A stretch of DNA of 23,270 nucleotides, taken from positions 1 to 23,270 of IMG/VR virus record IMGVR_UViG_3300021519_000077. One strand, given 5' to 3'. Of this stretch, positions 20,767 through 23,270 are shown in pieces. Both the position numbers and the translations under genes were made by a program. The stretch's first letter is position 1. Every line of letters begins with the position of its first letter. Source of the DNA: a virus. Below the pieces are notes generated by a model that worked only from the letters and a program-made list of their open reading frames with translations, was not told where the DNA came from and searched no databases.

Positions 20767-22161
20767 TTAAAAAGTCCCACCAAAAATTCCTGTTGTTGCT
20801 GTAATTGTCGTACCTTTAATTGTATTTGCTGAAGTACCACCAATAGCTGGAGGACTAGACAAGTCTAATGTGCCACCTAGTGTAAGACTTCCTGTAGTTG
20901 TAACTGTACCACTTAGTGATATACCTGAGACTGTACCTGTGCCACTTACGCTAGTTACAGTTCCATTTGTATTAGACTTATTGTTGAATGTTGTCCAATC
21001 AGTTGATGTTAGATAACCATTAACGCTTGCTGTAGCTGCAGGCATACTAATCGCTGGTGTTGCACCACCACTTGAGACTACAGGACTTGTACCTGTAACG
21101 CTTGTAACAGTTCCTACGCTGATCGAGCCACCTAAACTTGTGCTAGTACCATTTATAGTAATTGCTGAGTTAGTTAAACTTGCGTTAGCTATGTTAGTAA
21201 GGGTATTTGTAGAACCTGATATGGACTTGTTTGTTAGCGTATCTGTTGTTGCTTTACCAACTAAAGTGTCTGTAGCATCAGGTAATGTAATAGTGCGATC
21301 TACAGTTTGCACAGAAGAAATCATAGTTCTTGTGTTAGTAGTTGACCCATTAGGATTAAACATTAATCTTTTAGTATCGTCTAAACCACCTTGTACATTG
21401 ACATATCCACTTGTACCTTTTGGAGCTAAATGTATGCCTATGTTTGTATCTGTTCCTGTAGCTGAAATATGCACAGGATTGCCAGTTGCAGAGTTTTCTA
21501 TGGTGACTTGATTTACAGCACTTGCAATAGCTGAAAACTTTAATTCAGCATTTCCATTAGCATCATTAATTTGATTAATAATAGGTGTAGTTAATGTCTT
21601 GTTTGTTAGGGTTTGTGTTCCTGTTAGCGTTGCAACTGTACTGTCGATTGCTATAGTTCCACTAGTTGTTATCGTTCCACCAGTTAAACCAGTTCCTGCT
21701 GTAATACTCGTTACAGTACCACCACTTGATGGACTTGTATTTGTAACTGTAAAACTAGGGTAAGTACCTGTAACGCTTATACCTGTGCCACTTGCTATAG
21801 CGACAGTTTGATCAGGTGCAGTATTCGTAATTGTTAAAGTCCCACTTGTTGTTATTGGACTTCCACTTACACTTATGCCTGTTCCACCACTAGCTGCAAC
21901 ACTTGTCACAGTTCCTAAAGGATTTGTAGCCCAAGAAGTATCTGTGCCATCTGTTGTTAGATACTTACCTGTATTCCCTGTTTGACTAGGTGCAAGTGCA
22001 TTAAACGCAAGATTAGCAGTAGTTTGACCAGTTCCACCATTTACAATAGGAATAGTACCTGTTAATACATGGTCTGCGTTCCAATCACTAGGTCTTACTA
22101 GACTTGTATCTGCCTCATCAGGTATTGCTGATACTTTTAAATGCTTAACTGTAATAGCCAT
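20767..22161 (-). CDS. Fibre-like beta-repeat protein between portal and scaffold, 464 aa
   Basis: ATG at 22161 has AGGAG about nine bases upstream and overlaps the portal stop (TGATG); an in-frame GTG at 22164 is the alternative. After a short N-terminal module (ITVKHLKVSAIPDEADTSLV, RPSDWNADHVLTG) come phage fibre hallmarks: GGTGQTTANLAFNALAPSQT, GKYLTTDGTDTSWA, and four GTVTS(V/I) units near 83, 148, 350 and 400. TLTNKTLTTP and TLPDATDTLVGK segments also occur. It ends GTTITATTGIFGGTF, matching the 79-aa protein at 6348. Such repeats make trimeric beta fibres. Its location in the head module, far from the S74 fibre, suggests a head fibre or appendage; this is inference. Confidence 0.75.
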   Translation of the reverse strand: MAITVKHLKVSAIPDEADTSLVRPSDWNADHVLTGTIPIVNGGTGQTTANLAFNALAPSQTGNTGKYLTTDGTDTSWATNPLGTVTSVAASGGTGISVSGSPITTSGTLTITNTAPDQTVAIASGTGISVTGTYPSFTVTNTSPSSGGTVTSITAGTGLTGGTITTSGTIAIDSTVATLTGTQTLTNKTLTTPIINQINDANGNAELKFSAIASAVNQVTIENSATGNPVHISATGTDTNIGIHLAPKGTSGYVNVQGGLDDTKRLMFNPNGSTTNTRTMISSVQTVDRTITLPDATDTLVGKATTDTLTNKSISGSTNTLTNIANASLTNSAITINGTSTSLGGSISVGTVTSVTGTSPVVSSGGATPAISMPAATASVNGYLTSTDWTTFNNKSNTNGTVTSVSGTGTVSGISLSGTVTTTGSLTLGGTLDLSSPPAIGGTSANTIKGTTITATTGIFGGTF

Positions 22162-23270
22162 CACTGGACTCCTACGATTTTGCCTTGCTCATCCCTAATA
22201 ACTTGTTTTGGTCTGTTTGATGCCTCTTGCTGTTGTTGTAAAGTGCCTATTAACTGTCCTATTGTATTAGTCATACTCTGATTACCTTGACTAATTGCGT
22301 TCGCTATAGGTGCTAAAGGATGTTCTTGTGCTTTTATCATATCTTCATCATTCTGATACTCTGCATAAGCCATTGCACCATCGTCTAAGCCACTAGATAT
22401 TCGTGCAGTTTCAATCTTCGCACCATTATTGATGTATGCAAGAAGAATCTGTGTGTTCCTCTCTGTCATCATCTTCATTTGGGCTAACTTCATCTCCATC
22501 TCACGATCCATAGTCTGTCGTTGAGCCTCTAACTGGTTGCGTAGAGTGTTTTCTTGGGCTTGCATCTCTTGTTTATGTTGCTCAACTTGCATCTGTTGTT
22601 GCATCTTAGCTTGCTCTAACTGTGCGTTCATCTGCATTTCAGCTTGTTTAGCCTGGGACTGTGCTTGAATCTTCATCATCTCAGGATTAGGCTGTGGCTG
22701 TCGTGGTTGTTTAGCCATTTCTTTAAGTTTATCTGCTGTTTCGTCAATTAAACCCTCTAAACCCTTACCAACTTTGAACCCTGTTACCCCAAACTTGAGC
22801 ATTTCCATCGCCATAGGTACTAATTCAGGTGCATTTTGTCCTAAAGGTATGATGTTTTGCATAAAATTACCTACTGCACTCAAAAACTCCATGCGATCTT
22901 GCTTTTCTTGCATCTCATCTTGGTAAATCATCGAATCTGAGGTGACTTCTATCCTAAAATTCTTCGCACTTTCGTCTTTGAGTAATGCTAACGCTTGAGG
23001 TACAAGTTGCTTATCGTTGTCTGATAGTTGCGATGCACCACTTATCCGTACTATAGTTTCTTCTGTAAAGTGTCTGCAAATGATCTGTGCTTTGATATTC
23101 AAAATCTTAGTCGCAAAGTTCACGACATTGTGTTGCATAGTCTTTAATCGACCAGCAGCGTTATTACTCTTAATTATCTGAGCACCTAGTGTTTCATTAG
23201 GGTCTGTTTGACCCCTTTGAATGTCAGCAATTCCCATAATCTCGTAAATTTGGGACTTTACTTGTTCCAT
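22161..23270 (-). CDS. Portal protein, P22-like, C-terminal part (N-terminus beyond right edge)
   Basis: The 369 visible residues begin with an internal methionine at the window edge, and the frame is open, so the gene continues outside. SQIYEIMGIADIQRGQTDPN, ETLGAQIIKSNNAAGRLKTM and the following helices (NFATKILNIKAQIICRHFTE) match the core and wing of P22-type portals, the dodecameric DNA gate at the capsid vertex. Residues about 195-275 form a long Q/M/E-rich coiled coil (QMNAQLEQAKMQQQMQVEQH), comparable to the barrel region of P22 portal. The C-terminal tail is Q-rich and polar. It is the first late gene in the window; terminase should lie further upstream. Confidence 0.85.
   Translation of the reverse strand: MEQVKSQIYEIMGIADIQRGQTDPNETLGAQIIKSNNAAGRLKTMQHNVVNFATKILNIKAQIICRHFTEETIVRISGASQLSDNDKQLVPQALALLKDESAKNFRIEVTSDSMIYQDEMQEKQDRMEFLSAVGNFMQNIIPLGQNAPELVPMAMEMLKFGVTGFKVGKGLEGLIDETADKLKEMAKQPRQPQPNPEMMKIQAQSQAKQAEMQMNAQLEQAKMQQQMQVEQHKQEMQAQENTLRNQLEAQRQTMDREMEMKLAQMKMMTERNTQILLAYINNGAKIETARISSGLDDGAMAYAEYQNDEDMIKAQEHPLAPIANAISQGNQSMTNTIGQLIGTLQQQQEASNRPKQVIRDEQGKIVGVQ

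Noticed and set aside
21140-21511. Plus-strand open frame of 123 codons, Val/Leu-rich
   Set aside because: Antisense to the GTVTS-repeat fibre-like gene; Thr/Ser codons read backwards give Val/Leu-type residues. No start signal.

Overview
The window is a stretch of an AT-rich tailed-phage genome, most likely a short-tailed (podovirus-like) phage of a Gram-negative bacterium. The evidence is a P22-type portal, a scaffold, major capsid and small decoration-like proteins, a head-tail adaptor, a beta-rich tail protein, and four large low-complexity virion proteins of the ejection type. There is no tape measure, sheath or tail-tube gene. A holin/GH108 endolysin cassette and strong GGAGG-type ribosome binding sites fit a proteobacterial host. 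The exact host cannot be read from the sequence; a freshwater betaproteobacterium is only a guess. No tRNA, insertion sequence, CRISPR array, integrase or CI-type repressor was recognised.

Layout. (1) 1-740, minus strand: a YdaS/Cro-like regulator followed by a replication-initiator-like gene that runs off the left edge. Two clusters of GTAACG/CGTTAC hexamers spaced 11-12 bp lie inside this gene and look like a lambda-type origin embedded in the initiator gene. (2) 741-925: divergent control region with inverted repeats and a good rightward promoter (TTGATT-17-TAATAT). (3) 926-3822, plus strand: a tightly coupled early operon of twelve small genes. It holds a Sak3-type annealing protein, a YqaJ/lambda-type exonuclease and a small SSB-like protein with an acidic tip. 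It also holds a 54-aa protein resembling sigma-70 region 4, an HTH_39-like protein and several unknowns. (4) 3823-23270, minus strand: the late operon, read from right to left. The order is portal (cut at the right edge), fibre-like repeat protein, coiled-coil protein with FQ/NAFQ repeats, heptosyltransferase-like protein, small conserved protein, scaffold, major capsid protein, decoration-like protein, a strong terminator, a 207-aa conserved protein, adaptor, beta-rich tail protein, four long virion proteins, a short fibre-like protein, an S74-chaperone fibre, three small membrane proteins, holin and endolysin. Terminase genes are not present and probably lie beyond the right edge.

How it works together. 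The two divergent early operons resemble lambda: one side carries Cro plus initiator and origin, the other recombination functions, but without a repressor gene between them. The late operon packages, builds and releases virions. The early rightward and late leftward operons converge with zero intergenic bases.

Most unusual points: the origin-like iterons; a glycosyltransferase-family-9-like gene in the head module whose conserved N-terminus lies upstream of any ATG/GTG/TTG and seems to start at AUU behind AGGAGG; the stand-alone sigma region 4; and a C-terminal peptide, TGIFGG(S/T)F, shared by two fibre-like genes, whose codons also supply the next gene's ribosome binding site.
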